Positions 19,170 to 28,827 of a stretch of DNA of 39,661 bases are shown here, piece by piece. A program made the position numbers and the translations under genes. Source of the DNA: a bacterium (GTDB taxonomy: Bacteria > Actinomycetota > Acidimicrobiia > Acidimicrobiales > CATQHL01). Below the pieces are notes generated by a model. It had not been told where the DNA came from, made no database searches, and saw nothing but the letters and a program-made list of their open reading frames with translations. Positions within the stretch are counted from its first letter, which is position 1, and every line of letters starts with the position of its first letter. The stretch covers positions 1 through 39,661 of the forward strand of contig JAPONU010000285.1 in assembly GCA_026713745.1 (NCBI GenBank), written 5' to 3'.

Positions 19170-19963
19170 GCCCAGGGCCTTCCCCGGCGCTGCGACTCAG
19201 CGATGTCGGGGTTGTTCGCGACCGGCGGCCGTTGCTCGTCGGCGTGGACTGGACGGTGGAGCAGGGCGAGCGCTGGGTGGTCCTCGGCCCGAACGGGGCC
19301 GGCAAGTCCACGTTGCTGCGAGTGGCGGCCCTCTACCTGCATCCCACGCTGGGAACCGTGGAGGTCCTGGGACGGCGCCTGGGCCGTGTCGACGTGCGCC
19401 GCATGCGTCATCGCGTGGGCTACGCCTCGGCCATGCTCTCCGACCGCATCCGCCCGACGATCAGCGCCCTGGACGCGGTCATGACCGCCCGCCACGGCGC
19501 CCTGGAGCCGTGGTGGCACAGCTACGACGATGCCGACCGGCAGCGTGCCGCCGACCTGCTGGAACGGATGGGCTGCAGCCACCTCGCCGGCCAGCAGTTC
19601 GGCCTGCTCTCCTCGGGTGAGCGGCAGCGGGTGCAGATCGCCCGCACCCTCATGACCCAGCCCGGCTTGGTGCTGCTGGACGAGCCCACCGCCGCCCTGG
19701 ACCTGGCCGGGCGGGAGGAATTGGTGCGTACGCTGGACGCCCTCAGCGCCGACCCCGCCACGCCACCCACTGTGCTCGTGACCCACCACGTCGAGGAGAT
19801 CCCGGCGGGCTTCGACCATGCGCTGCTGCTCCGCGAGGGCCAAGTGGTCGGAGCAGGCCCCATCGGCGAGGTGCTAACGGCTGAGCGCCTCAGCCACTGC
19901 TTCGGCATCGAGCTGGAACTCGAGCACAACCGGGGCCGCTGGTGGGCCCACGCCGCCGACTAA
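19166..19963 (+). CDS. ABC transporter ATP-binding protein (stand-alone)
   Basis: Walker A LGPNGAGKSTLLR, signature LSSGERQRVQIART, Walker B LVLLDEPTAALD. Overlaps the previous stop by 4 bp (ATGA). Confidence 0.9.
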   Translation: MSPGPSPALRLSDVGVVRDRRPLLVGVDWTVEQGERWVVLGPNGAGKSTLLRVAALYLHPTLGTVEVLGRRLGRVDVRRMRHRVGYASAMLSDRIRPTISALDAVMTARHGALEPWWHSYDDADRQRAADLLERMGCSHLAGQQFGLLSSGERQRVQIARTLMTQPGLVLLDEPTAALDLAGREELVRTLDALSADPATPPTVLVTHHVEEIPAGFDHALLLREGQVVGAGPIGEVLTAERLSHCFGIELELEHNRGRWWAHAAD

Positions 19964-20024
19964 CCCCAGGCGATGAGGCACGTGGGGATCGCATGTTCGT
20001 GGAGCCCCCGTCCACTTTGGACGC

Positions 20025-20828
20025 CTAGAAGGAGGCGCGGATGGCCCAGAGATCGGGGAAGGCGGGGCGCATGATCGTGGTGCGGAGGTAGGCGGCCCCG
20101 TCGGAGTCGCCCGTGCCTCGTTTGGTACCGATCGTGCGTTGCACCATCATCACGTGCCGGTACCGCCACTCCATGAATCCCTCGTCGAAGTCGGTCAGGA
20201 GTTCGCAGATCTCCAGCAGCGCCGGGTGGGACCGGTAGATCCCGAGGAGGGTGGCCTGCACTTCCGGCGAAGGCTGGTGCGAGAGCTTGACGTCGCGGTT
20301 GAGCACCGAGGCCGGGATGGCGAACCCCTTCCTGGCGAGGAACCGGACGAAGGCGTCCCAGACGGTCCGCTCCCGCAACCTGCGCTCGAGCCGGTCGCGA
20401 GCGTCCGCGTCGGTGTCGAGGAGGTCGAGATGGGACACGTCGAACTGGCCGAGCAGGATCTCGAGTTCGCGGAACTGGACGGACTGGAACCCGCTGGCGT
20501 TCTCCAGGAACGGGCGGAACGAGGCGAACTCCAGCGGGGTCATGGTCTCGAGCACGTCGAGCTGGGCGACGAGGGTCTTGAGGATCTTGAGCACGCGTTT
20601 CAGTTGGTGGGCGCCCCTGGACGGCGCGTCGCCGTCGAGGTGGCCGCACAGGGCGTCGAGTTCGTGCAGGACCTGCTTGAACCAGAGTTCGTACACCTGG
20701 TGGACGACGATGAACAGCGTCTCGTCGTGTTCGGGCTCGCCGCTGTCCGGATCAACGGAGCGGCACTGCTGCAACGACAGCAACTCGGGAATCCGCAGGT
20801 ACGACCCGTAGGTGAGATCGTCGCTCAT
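20025..20828 (-). CDS. kynA: Tryptophan 2,3-dioxygenase
   Basis: MSDDLTYGSYLRIPELLSLQQCRS...HDETLFIVVHQVYELWFKQVLHELDAL...ESGFQSVQFRELEILLG-like TDO signature (here ENASGFQSVQFRELEILLGQ), C-terminal MEWRYRHVMMVQRTIGTKRGTGDSDGAAYLR. Confidence 0.95.
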   Translation of the reverse strand: MSDDLTYGSYLRIPELLSLQQCRSVDPDSGEPEHDETLFIVVHQVYELWFKQVLHELDALCGHLDGDAPSRGAHQLKRVLKILKTLVAQLDVLETMTPLEFASFRPFLENASGFQSVQFRELEILLGQFDVSHLDLLDTDADARDRLERRLRERTVWDAFVRFLARKGFAIPASVLNRDVKLSHQPSPEVQATLLGIYRSHPALLEICELLTDFDEGFMEWRYRHVMMVQRTIGTKRGTGDSDGAAYLRTTIMRPAFPDLWAIRASF

Positions 20829-20841
20829 CGGGGCCGTCGAA

Positions 20842-22239
20842 TCACACCGACAGGGCGTCGGACCGAGCCAGCGGGTCGGGTTGGGGCAGGGGCGCAAGCT
20901 CGGCGACGAGTTCGGCCGCCCGACCCAAGTCGATATCGGCGAGCGATGCCCGGCCCGCCGTGAGTTCGTCGAGGATCTCAGCCTGGCGGGCGGCGCGCGC
21001 CGCGGCCTCGGCGTAAGGCATCGTCGAGAACATCACCATGTTGTAGCGCGGGCTGAGACGGTCGGGATACCGGCGCTGGAGTTCCAGCGCCAACTCACGG
21101 CGGATCACGTAGCGGGGGTCCATCACGCCCGCTCGCATCTCCAGATAGTTGTCGAGCGCCATGTCGGCGATGGCGTCGGCGTTGGGTTTCCGCTCCGCCT
21201 CGAACGCGGCGAAAGCCTCGGCGGTGTCGTCGGGCCGATCGCGGAGATGGCGGTCGAGGGCGCGCGCCGACTCCATGGCCAGGTTCATCCCTTGCCCATG
21301 GAAGGGAACGATGGCGTGCGCCGCATCGCCGACGAGCACGGCCCTGTCGCCCAGCGACCAGCCAGTGCAGCGCATCGTGGCGAGCCGGCCAGCGGGGTTC
21401 GCGAAGAACTGCTCGACGAGGTCGGGGACCATGGCCACGAGGTCGGGAAACTCCCGCTTGAAGAACTCCGACACCGCTTCGGGGTCCGCCGACGAAGCGA
21501 AGCCTCCGTCTCCGGTGTTGGGCGCGAACAGGGTGGCGGTGAAGTCGCCTTCGGGGTTGGGCAGCGCGATCAGCATGAACTCCCCGCGCGGCCAGATGTG
21601 CAGCGCATGCGGATCGAGGCGGAACCCGTCGCCGCGGGCCGGTGGAATCTGCAACTCCTTGTACCCGTGGTCGAGCCAGTCGACCTCCGCCCTGCCCCCG
21701 TTGGCGGCCACGATCGCTCGGCGGAGGTCCGAGCCGGCCCCGTCGGCCCCGAAGACGGTGCCGAACCGCACGGTGCGCGCCTCGCCGTTCGGGCCGGCGA
21801 CGGTGATCGTGCCCGCCGCGAGATCGACCCCCCGGACGGGGCTCTCGAAGGAGATCTCAACCCGGCCGGTGGCTTCGGCGGCGTCGAGCAGGACGGCATT
21901 GAGACCGCGCCGGGACACCGAGTGGATGACCTCACCGGCGCGTGTGCCGTAGGGCTGCAGCACCGGCTCATCGCCGGCGTGGATCATCCGGCCCCGCATG
22001 GGAATCGTGATGGCGTCGACCCGCTCGATCACGCCGACGTCGACGAGTGGGACGATCCCGCGGGTGGCGAGGGCCAGGTTGATGGATCGGCCCGCGGGGA
22101 TCTCCGCCCGGCGGATGTCGGGTCGAGCCTCGTAGACGGTCACACGGTGTCGGCGCCGGGCTAGATAGATGGCCATCAGGGCCCCGGCCGGCCCGGCGCC
22201 GACCACGACGACCGGGCCGCGCTCGCCGAACGAGCTCAT
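20842..22239 (-). CDS. kmo: Kynurenine 3-monooxygenase (FAD-dependent)
   Basis: VVVVGAGPAGALMAIYLARRRHRVTVYEARPDIR...RSINLALATRG...VLVGDAAHAIVPFHGQGMNLAMES. Between kynA and kynU. Confidence 0.94.
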   Translation of the reverse strand: MSSFGERGPVVVVGAGPAGALMAIYLARRRHRVTVYEARPDIRRAEIPAGRSINLALATRGIVPLVDVGVIERVDAITIPMRGRMIHAGDEPVLQPYGTRAGEVIHSVSRRGLNAVLLDAAEATGRVEISFESPVRGVDLAAGTITVAGPNGEARTVRFGTVFGADGAGSDLRRAIVAANGGRAEVDWLDHGYKELQIPPARGDGFRLDPHALHIWPRGEFMLIALPNPEGDFTATLFAPNTGDGGFASSADPEAVSEFFKREFPDLVAMVPDLVEQFFANPAGRLATMRCTGWSLGDRAVLVGDAAHAIVPFHGQGMNLAMESARALDRHLRDRPDDTAEAFAAFEAERKPNADAIADMALDNYLEMRAGVMDPRYVIRRELALELQRRYPDRLSPRYNMVMFSTMPYAEAAARAARQAEILDELTAGRASLADIDLGRAAELVAELAPLPQPDPLARSDALSV

Positions 22240-23540
22240 CGGGCCGCGTCGTGGAGGGCGCTGTCCAGGATGTCGACGAAGCGACGGATGTCAGCGAAGG
22301 TGTTGTAGAGCGGCACCGGCGCCACGCGGATCACGTCGGGTGAGCGCCAGTCACAGGCCACACCGGCCTGCTGCAGTGCCTGATGAACGGCACGGCCGTC
22401 GAGGCCGGGTTCCCGGACCCGCAGCGAGTGCTGACAGCCGCGCTCGGCCGGCATGGTCGGGGTGATCGTTTCGATGCGGTCACCGATCACCTCGGCAAGT
22501 AGAAAGTCGAGGTACTGGATCTGCTGTTCCGACTTCGCCCGCAGCGGCACCATTCCCCCCGCCCGATCGAAGACGTCCAGCGACGCCCGCAGGGGCGCCA
22601 TGGCGAGGATGGGCGGGTTCGAGAGCTGCCAGGACTCGACGGTGGGAGCCGGATCGAAGACTGTGCCCATCTCGAAGCGGGTCTCGGCGCGGTGCCCCCA
22701 CCAGCCCAGGAGTTTGGGGAGTGAGCGATCGCCCGCGTAACGCTCGTGCACGAAGGCACCCCCGACACCACCGGGACCGCCATTGAGGTACTTGTAGCTG
22801 CACCAGATGGCGAAGTCCACGTCCCAGTCGTGCAACGCCAGCGGCACGTTTCCCACGGCGTGCGCCAGGTCGAAGCCGACCCGGGCTCCGACGCCGTGGG
22901 CCGCCGCGGTGATCTCGGTCATCGGCAGGACCTGGCCGGTGTAGTACTGCACGCCGGGCAGCAGCACGAGCGCCAGCTCGGCGCCGTGGGTGGCGATCAG
23001 GGCCAGGAGGTCGTCACGCCGCAGCGCCTCCTCGCCCGCCCTCGGCCGGGCGAGGACCAGCGACCCCGCGGGTTCGTGTCCCCGCTGGCGGATCTGGCTC
23101 TCGACGGCGAAATGGTCGCTGGGGAAGGCGCCGGCCTCGATGAGGACCTTGTGCCGGGCGGGGGTGGGATCGTAGAAGCTCACCATCAGCAGGTGCAGGT
23201 TGACGGTGAGGGAGTTCATGGCCACGACCTCGCTGGGGCGGCCGCCGACCAGTCGCCCCAGCGAACCGGTCAACAACTCGTGATACGGCACCCACGCCTC
23301 CTCGCCGGCGAAGTGCCCGGCCGCGCCCAGGCGAGCCCACCGTTCCAACTCGGCGTTCACGTAGCCGGCAGCCGCCCGGGGCACCGCTCCCAGCGAGTTG
23401 CCGGCCAGATAGATCTGCGGCGACCCGTCGGGGCCCTCCGGAAGGTGAAACTCGTGACGGAATGTCGCCAACGGATCAGCGGCGTCAAGGGCCGTCGCCG
23501 CCTCGGCGCCGACGCTGAAGGAGAGGTCCGTCCCGGTCAT
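22236..23540 (-). CDS. kynU: Kynureninase
   Basis: IYLAGNSLGAVPRAA...MNSLTVNLHLLMVSFYDPTPARHKVLIEAGAFPSDHFAVESQIRQRG...FDLAHAVGNVPLALHDWDVDFAIWCSYKYLNGGPGGVGGAFVHERY (PLP Lys motif). 4-bp overlap with kmo. Confidence 0.95.
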   Translation of the reverse strand: MTGTDLSFSVGAEAATALDAADPLATFRHEFHLPEGPDGSPQIYLAGNSLGAVPRAAAGYVNAELERWARLGAAGHFAGEEAWVPYHELLTGSLGRLVGGRPSEVVAMNSLTVNLHLLMVSFYDPTPARHKVLIEAGAFPSDHFAVESQIRQRGHEPAGSLVLARPRAGEEALRRDDLLALIATHGAELALVLLPGVQYYTGQVLPMTEITAAAHGVGARVGFDLAHAVGNVPLALHDWDVDFAIWCSYKYLNGGPGGVGGAFVHERYAGDRSLPKLLGWWGHRAETRFEMGTVFDPAPTVESWQLSNPPILAMAPLRASLDVFDRAGGMVPLRAKSEQQIQYLDFLLAEVIGDRIETITPTMPAERGCQHSLRVREPGLDGRAVHQALQQAGVACDWRSPDVIRVAPVPLYNTFADIRRFVDILDSALHDAAR

Positions 23541-23631
23541 GGCCCCGGGAGCCGGGGATCGCAGGCCCCCGGTTGGCCGCAGGGGGCCCGTCGCCGGCGG
23601 GACATCACAGGTTTCCCGGCCGTCCCGGGCC

Positions 23632-24192
<561 letters not shown>

Positions 24193-24220
24193 CTATTGGT
24201 CTCGGGCTGGGTTCGAGCGC

Positions 24221-24898
24221 TCACAGCCGCAGTCCGCACTGTTCGAAGGCCTCCCGCGTGGCGGCTTTCTCCCCCTCGGTCAACTCCAGCAGCGGCGGGC
24301 GGACCCGGCCTCCCACCTGGCCAACCAACTCCTGCCAGTACTTCTGGTGGGCATGGGGTTTCTCCGGGGGTCTGGTGTCGCGCAGCGCTCGGCGCACCGG
24401 GTCCAGGCTCTCGCTGATGCGGCGCGCCCCGGCGGCGTCGCCGGCCAGCGCCGCCTGCGTGTAGTCGTGCATGCGCCGGTCGGTGGCAGTCTGCAACAGG
24501 AAGGGCGGCGACGAGCACAGGTACAGCTTCCATCCCAATTCGAGGATGTTGTCGAGCCACTCGCCCTCCGAGGCGGTGCTCACCGCGATGCGATCGGAGG
24601 CCAACCCGGTGAGTTCGGCATACATCGGGCGGGGCACGCTGTACTTGATGGCCACCACGTTGTCCAGGTCGGCCAGCCGGTCACAGAGCCCCGGCGACAT
24701 GAGGTACCCGCTGTCGGGGTGGCTCCACAGCGCAATCGCGATGTCGACAGTCTCCGAGATCGTCTTGTAGTACCGAAAGACGGTCTCATCCACCTCCGAG
24801 ACGAAGTGCAACCTCGGGGCGTGCACGACGATGTAGTCCGCCCCGACTTCCTGAGCGTGCCGGGCGTAGGCCTTGGCGTCACCTCTGGCGTATTCCAT
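24221..24898 (-). pseudogene. N-terminally truncated dihydrodipicolinate synthase/N-acetylneuraminate lyase-family protein
   Basis: The sequence begins at the middle of the DapA-type barrel (DAKAYARHAQEVGADYIVVHAP) and keeps the Schiff-base Lys region (NVVAIKYSV). The first roughly 80 residues (TPF...GTTGE) are absent, and the upstream ALDH stop is only about 20 bp away. Confidence 0.7.
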
Positions 24899-24918
24899 GG
24901 CGTGCTGGGGCCCCGCAG

Positions 24919-26355
24919 CTACACGATCGAGATGCTGTGGGAGACATTCTTGACGACCATGTAGTTGTGCAGGCCCTCCAGCCCGCCCTCCCGGCCGTAG
25001 CCGCTGGACTTCACGCCGCCGAACGGCGTCTCGGGAACCGAGGCCTCGAGCGTGTTGATCGACAGGTTCCCGGCCTCAACCCGTTCGACCATCTGCTCCA
25101 CATAGTCCGCACGGTTGGTGAACCCGTAGGCCGCCAGCCCGTAGGGCACCGAGTTGGCGCACTCGATGGCCTCATCCAGCGAACCCACCCTGTTGACGGC
25201 GGCGAGGGGCCCGAACGGTTCCTCCTGCATCACCCGGGCGTCGCCGGGCACCTCCGCCAGCACCGTCGGCTGGAAGAAGTAGCCGGAGGTTCCGACCCTG
25301 TCCCCGCCTGTGGTGACGGTCGCCCCCTTGGCGCGCGCGTCGGCCACGAAGCCGGCCAGCGCCGCCAGACGGCGGTCGTTGGCCAGCGGACCCATCTCGG
25401 TGCCGGGCTCCATGCCGTCGCCGACCACCACCGCGGCGGCGCGCTCGGTGAAGACGTCCAGGAATTCGTCGAAGATGCTGTCGTGGACGAAGAACCGCGT
25501 CGGCGACGTGCAGACCTGCCCGGCATTGCGCATCTTGCGCACCGCTGAACTGGCCGCGGCGGCGCGCACGTCGGTGTCCTCGCAGACGATCACCGGTGCG
25601 TGACCTCCGAGTTCCATCAGCACCGGGGTCATGTTGTCGGCGGCCAGCCCCGTGAGCCGCCGGCCCACCGCCGTGGATCCGGTGAAGGCAACCAGCCGGA
25701 TCGCCTCGTGGGGGATCAGGTACTCGGAGATCTCCGACGGTACGCCGAAGACCGCGTTCAGCACACCCGGCGGCAGGCCCGCATCTGCGAAGGCCCGGGC
25801 GATGTGCATGGCGCCCGCCGGCGTCTCCTCCGATGGCTTGAGAATGATGGAGCAGCCCGCCGCCAGGGCACCCGCCACCTTGCGGGCCGGCTGGCTCATC
25901 GGGAAGTTCCAGGGCGAGAAGGCGGCCACTGGCCCGATGGGCTGCTGGTGGACCACATAGTTGATGCCCGGCCCGCTCGGGATCACGCGGCCGTAGGCAC
26001 GGACCACCTCACCGGCGTCCCACTCGAGGAACTCGCAGCCCCGGATGACCTCCATGCGGGCCTGCCGGTAGGGCTTGCCGTGCTCGAGGGTGATGTCGCG
26101 GGCGATCTCGTCTTGGCGCTCGCGCATCAGGGCCGCCGCTTTGCGCAGGACGTCGGCCCGGTCCCTGGGGGCGGTCCGGCTCCAGACACCGAACCCCTTC
26201 GAGGCCGCCTCCAGGGCATCGTCAAGGTCCTGCGGGGCGGCGCAGGCAACCCTGCCGATGACCTGCTCGTTCGCCGGGTTGACCACCGGCAGGTCATCCG
26301 CCGTCGTACGCCACGAACCGCCGATGAAGAGCCCGGTATCGGGATAGTTGGTCAT
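24919..26355 (-). CDS. NAD(P)-dependent aldehyde dehydrogenase (succinate-semialdehyde dehydrogenase-like)
   Basis: Start at MTNYPDTGLFIGGSW. Catalytic motifs VLMELGGHAPVIV and NAGQVCTSPTRFFVHDS, AFSPWNFPMSQPARKVAGALAAGCSIILKPSEETP, PFGGVKSSGYGREGG. Confidence 0.92.
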   Translation of the reverse strand: MTNYPDTGLFIGGSWRTTADDLPVVNPANEQVIGRVACAAPQDLDDALEAASKGFGVWSRTAPRDRADVLRKAAALMRERQDEIARDITLEHGKPYRQARMEVIRGCEFLEWDAGEVVRAYGRVIPSGPGINYVVHQQPIGPVAAFSPWNFPMSQPARKVAGALAAGCSIILKPSEETPAGAMHIARAFADAGLPPGVLNAVFGVPSEISEYLIPHEAIRLVAFTGSTAVGRRLTGLAADNMTPVLMELGGHAPVIVCEDTDVRAAAASSAVRKMRNAGQVCTSPTRFFVHDSIFDEFLDVFTERAAAVVVGDGMEPGTEMGPLANDRRLAALAGFVADARAKGATVTTGGDRVGTSGYFFQPTVLAEVPGDARVMQEEPFGPLAAVNRVGSLDEAIECANSVPYGLAAYGFTNRADYVEQMVERVEAGNLSINTLEASVPETPFGGVKSSGYGREGGLEGLHNYMVVKNVSHSISIV

Positions 26356-26365
26356 CGCGCAATCC

Positions 26366-26512
26366 TCAATTCCGTACCGTAATGGTCGCCAGTTCAATGC
26401 TGCAGGACAGCAACTGGTACGAGCGGTGCAGCAGGAACGGCAGGTAGCTCCGGAGGAACCCGTCATCGGTCTCCCGCCCGTCAACGCCGAGGCCTGTGTT
26501 CTCTTCGCTCAT
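26366..26512 (-). pseudogene. Short 48-aa stub resembling a MarR-type regulator N-terminus
   Basis: MSEENTGLGVDGRETDDGFLRSYLPFLLHRSYQLLSCSIELATITVRN*. The FLRSYLPFLLHRSYQL helix resembles MarR helix 1; no HTH follows. Confidence 0.35.
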
Positions 26513-26542
26513 ACCAGTCTGAGTACCACAGATCGGCGGGCA

Positions 26543-26563
26543 ATAGATCGACCGGCGATCTAT
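26543..26563. promoter_or_regulatory. Candidate operator: perfect inverted repeat ATAGATCG-ACCGG-CGATCTAT upstream of the MarR-like stub and ALDH/kyn genes
   Basis: Direct reading of 26543-26563: 8-bp arms, 5-bp spacer. A direct repeat ATCGACCG also occurs across the same region. Confidence 0.45.
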
Positions 26564-26949
26564 CGACCGATGATCAACCGCCGTAGGCGGAGAACACCCG
26601 CTCGAACCACGACTGCGCCTGCTCGACGTGGTCGATGGAGATCGGCACGTGGCGCGTCTGGAAGATGGAGTTCGCCTCGTCGCCCGTGATGGCGGCCTGG
26701 CTGACACGGACCACGGCGAAAGGCGAGTTGGGCCGCGATCGGCCGTCGGGTGGGTCGGCACCCGACGACGGTGGCCCGGGAGGTGCGAAGCGGAGGCGAC
26801 CGGTGCGTGAGCGGCGTCATCGATCCCGTCGTCGGCGTCTTCGCACAGGCTCGGCGGGCCGCCGTGGCGCCGGCCCAGGCACCCATGCCGTCGCCGCCGG
26901 GGGCCGCCGAGTCCCCCGAAGGCGCCCGCCGCCGCGTCGAGCGCCCTGG

Positions 26950-28827
26950 TCAGCCTCCCAGGTAGGCGGCATGGACCGCCGGGTGGGTGCGGATCTCCGC
27001 CGGTGACCCCACCGCGATCACCGAGCCCTGATCGAGGCAGTAGACCTGATCGCAGAGGTTGGTGATGAACGCCAGATCGTGGTCGATCACCACTATCCCG
27101 CACCCCAGTACGTCAGCGATGCGGCGGATCTGATCCACGATGATGACCGACTCCATCTCGGAGAATCCGGAGGTCGGCTCGTCGAGGAGCAGGAAGCGAG
27201 GCGCTTGCGCCGCGGCCCGGGCCAGTTCGAGACGCTTGGCGGCGCCGTAGTCGAGGGCGCGCGCCCGTACGTCGGCGATGTCGGCGAGGCCGCACAACCG
27301 CAGCAGACCGGTTGCCCTCGCTTCGGCTCGCCGAGCCGAGCGGGCGCCGGCGAGTGCGGCCACTTCGACGTTCTCCCGCACGCTCAGCGCTGCGAAGAGC
27401 CGCAGATTCTGGAACGTCCGGGCAAGGCCGAGCCTGGCCAGCCGGTGGGGCGCCAAGCCGGCGATGTCCTCACCGTCGAGACTGAACCGACCCCCGGCTG
27501 CGGTGACGACGCCGGTCACGGTGTTGAGCATCGTCGTCTTGCCGGCGCCATTCGGTCCGATGACCCCTACCACTCGTCCGCTCTCCGCCAGGAGATGCGC
27601 GACCTCGAGGACACGCAGGCCGCCGAAGTCCACCGTGACGCCCGCCGCGGCCAGGCGGACCGGAGCCGTGGTCGCCTGCGGACGTTCTGGGAATTCAAGT
27701 CGCTGAGCTGCTTCCCCCGGTATCGCGCCGCGCGCGCCGCGACGCCGCCGAACGAGCCGGCGGCCGAGCCAGTCGGCGAGTTCCCAGTCGTCCAGCAGAC
27801 CCCGCGGGCGCAGGATCATGAAGCCGAGCATCGACGCGCCGAGCACCAGGTCCACCAGGCCCGGACGCAGGATCAAGTCGAATGGACCGGGATCAACGTT
27901 CGGACCCGACAACACCCGGGCCACCTCGGTCAGCACGGTGATCAGCACTGTGCCGAGGATGGCTCCGGTGATGCTGCCGCGGCCGCCGACGACCAGCATC
28001 GTGATGGTCAACAGGGTGTAGTCGATGAAGAACCGCTCGGGCGAGATCGTGCCGGTGAGCCAGACCCGCAGCGACGACCCGACGGCGACCACGGCGACCG
28101 ACAGCAGCAGGGCGACCATCTGGTGCGGGGCCGGGTGGATACCCAGGGAGCGTGCCGCCACATCGTCCTCCCGGGCTGCTCTGGCCAGACGCGCCGTCCG
28201 CGAACGGCGGTAGAGGCCAGCCACGGCGAGCGCCAGGGCGAACGCTCCGTAGGCGTAGCCCCGTCCCGTCATGGCTGTGCCAGGTTGGAAGCTCAGACCC
28301 GCCCTGTTGCCACCGGTGAGGTCGGTCCAGTTGATGGCGATCTCGAAGGTGGCGAACAGTAGCGACAGCGTGATGACGGTGGGGGCGATCGCTCCCGAGG
28401 CTGCGCCCGCCCGTACCAGGCCGAGCCCGACGACGGTGGCCACGACGCCACTCACCGCCACGGCCACCCCGATCGCCACGGCCGGATGCACGGTCACGTC
28501 GACGAGTCCGAACGGTGCGTCGGGCACCAGGAGGGACTTGCGCCCGCCGTCGATGGCGAACAGCACGAAGGCGTACCCGGCGACCGCGCCGAAGCCGACG
28601 TGGCCGAACGACAGGATCCCGGTATTGCCAATGAAGATCTGCATCCCGACGACGACGGTGGCGTTGATGAGCAGCGCCGTGAACAGCCGCTCCCCGGCCG
28701 CGTCGCCCCCCGAGACATACGCCAGCCCCAGCCCGGTGACCGCGGCGAACAGTAGGCCGGCAGCGCCGATCTCGGGAACGAACCGGCCGATCAGCCGGTC
28801 CGAGTCCCTGCGGCCCGTGTCCCTCAC
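26950..28827 (-). CDS. Branched-chain amino acid-type ABC transporter, fused LivM permease + LivG ATPase
   Basis: N-terminal LivM-like (MQIFIGNTGILSFGHVGFGAVAGYAF, GRGSITGAILGTVLIT). C-terminal ATPase (GVIGPNGAGKTTMLNTVTG, APHRLARLGLARTFQNLRLF, FLLLDEPTSGFSEME). Confidence 0.92.
   Translation of the reverse strand: MRDTGRRDSDRLIGRFVPEIGAAGLLFAAVTGLGLAYVSGGDAAGERLFTALLINATVVVGMQIFIGNTGILSFGHVGFGAVAGYAFVLFAIDGGRKSLLVPDAPFGLVDVTVHPAVAIGVAVAVSGVVATVVGLGLVRAGAASGAIAPTVITLSLLFATFEIAINWTDLTGGNRAGLSFQPGTAMTGRGYAYGAFALALAVAGLYRRSRTARLARAAREDDVAARSLGIHPAPHQMVALLLSVAVVAVGSSLRVWLTGTISPERFFIDYTLLTITMLVVGGRGSITGAILGTVLITVLTEVARVLSGPNVDPGPFDLILRPGLVDLVLGASMLGFMILRPRGLLDDWELADWLGRRLVRRRRGARGAIPGEAAQRLEFPERPQATTAPVRLAAAGVTVDFGGLRVLEVAHLLAESGRVVGVIGPNGAGKTTMLNTVTGVVTAAGGRFSLDGEDIAGLAPHRLARLGLARTFQNLRLFAALSVRENVEVAALAGARSARRAEARATGLLRLCGLADIADVRARALDYGAAKRLELARAAAQAPRFLLLDEPTSGFSEMESVIIVDQIRRIADVLGCGIVVIDHDLAFITNLCDQVYCLDQGSVIAVGSPAEIRTHPAVHAAYLGG

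Noticed and set aside
19964-20024. Possible terminator GTGGA-GCCCCCG-TCCAC after the ABC ATPase gene
   Set aside because: Stem of only 5 bp in GC-rich DNA; too weak to support.
24919-26355. ALDH confidently assigned as 2-aminomuconate semialdehyde dehydrogenase
   Set aside because: Motifs are SSADH-like and the specificity cannot be resolved from sequence inspection alone.
26560-26949. Small ORFs in the kyn-Liv intergenic region (26560..26886 minus, 26635..27006 plus)
   Set aside because: Arg/Pro/Thr-rich, no family resemblance. Only the frame ending at 26572 looks protein-like, and that is reported as a remnant.
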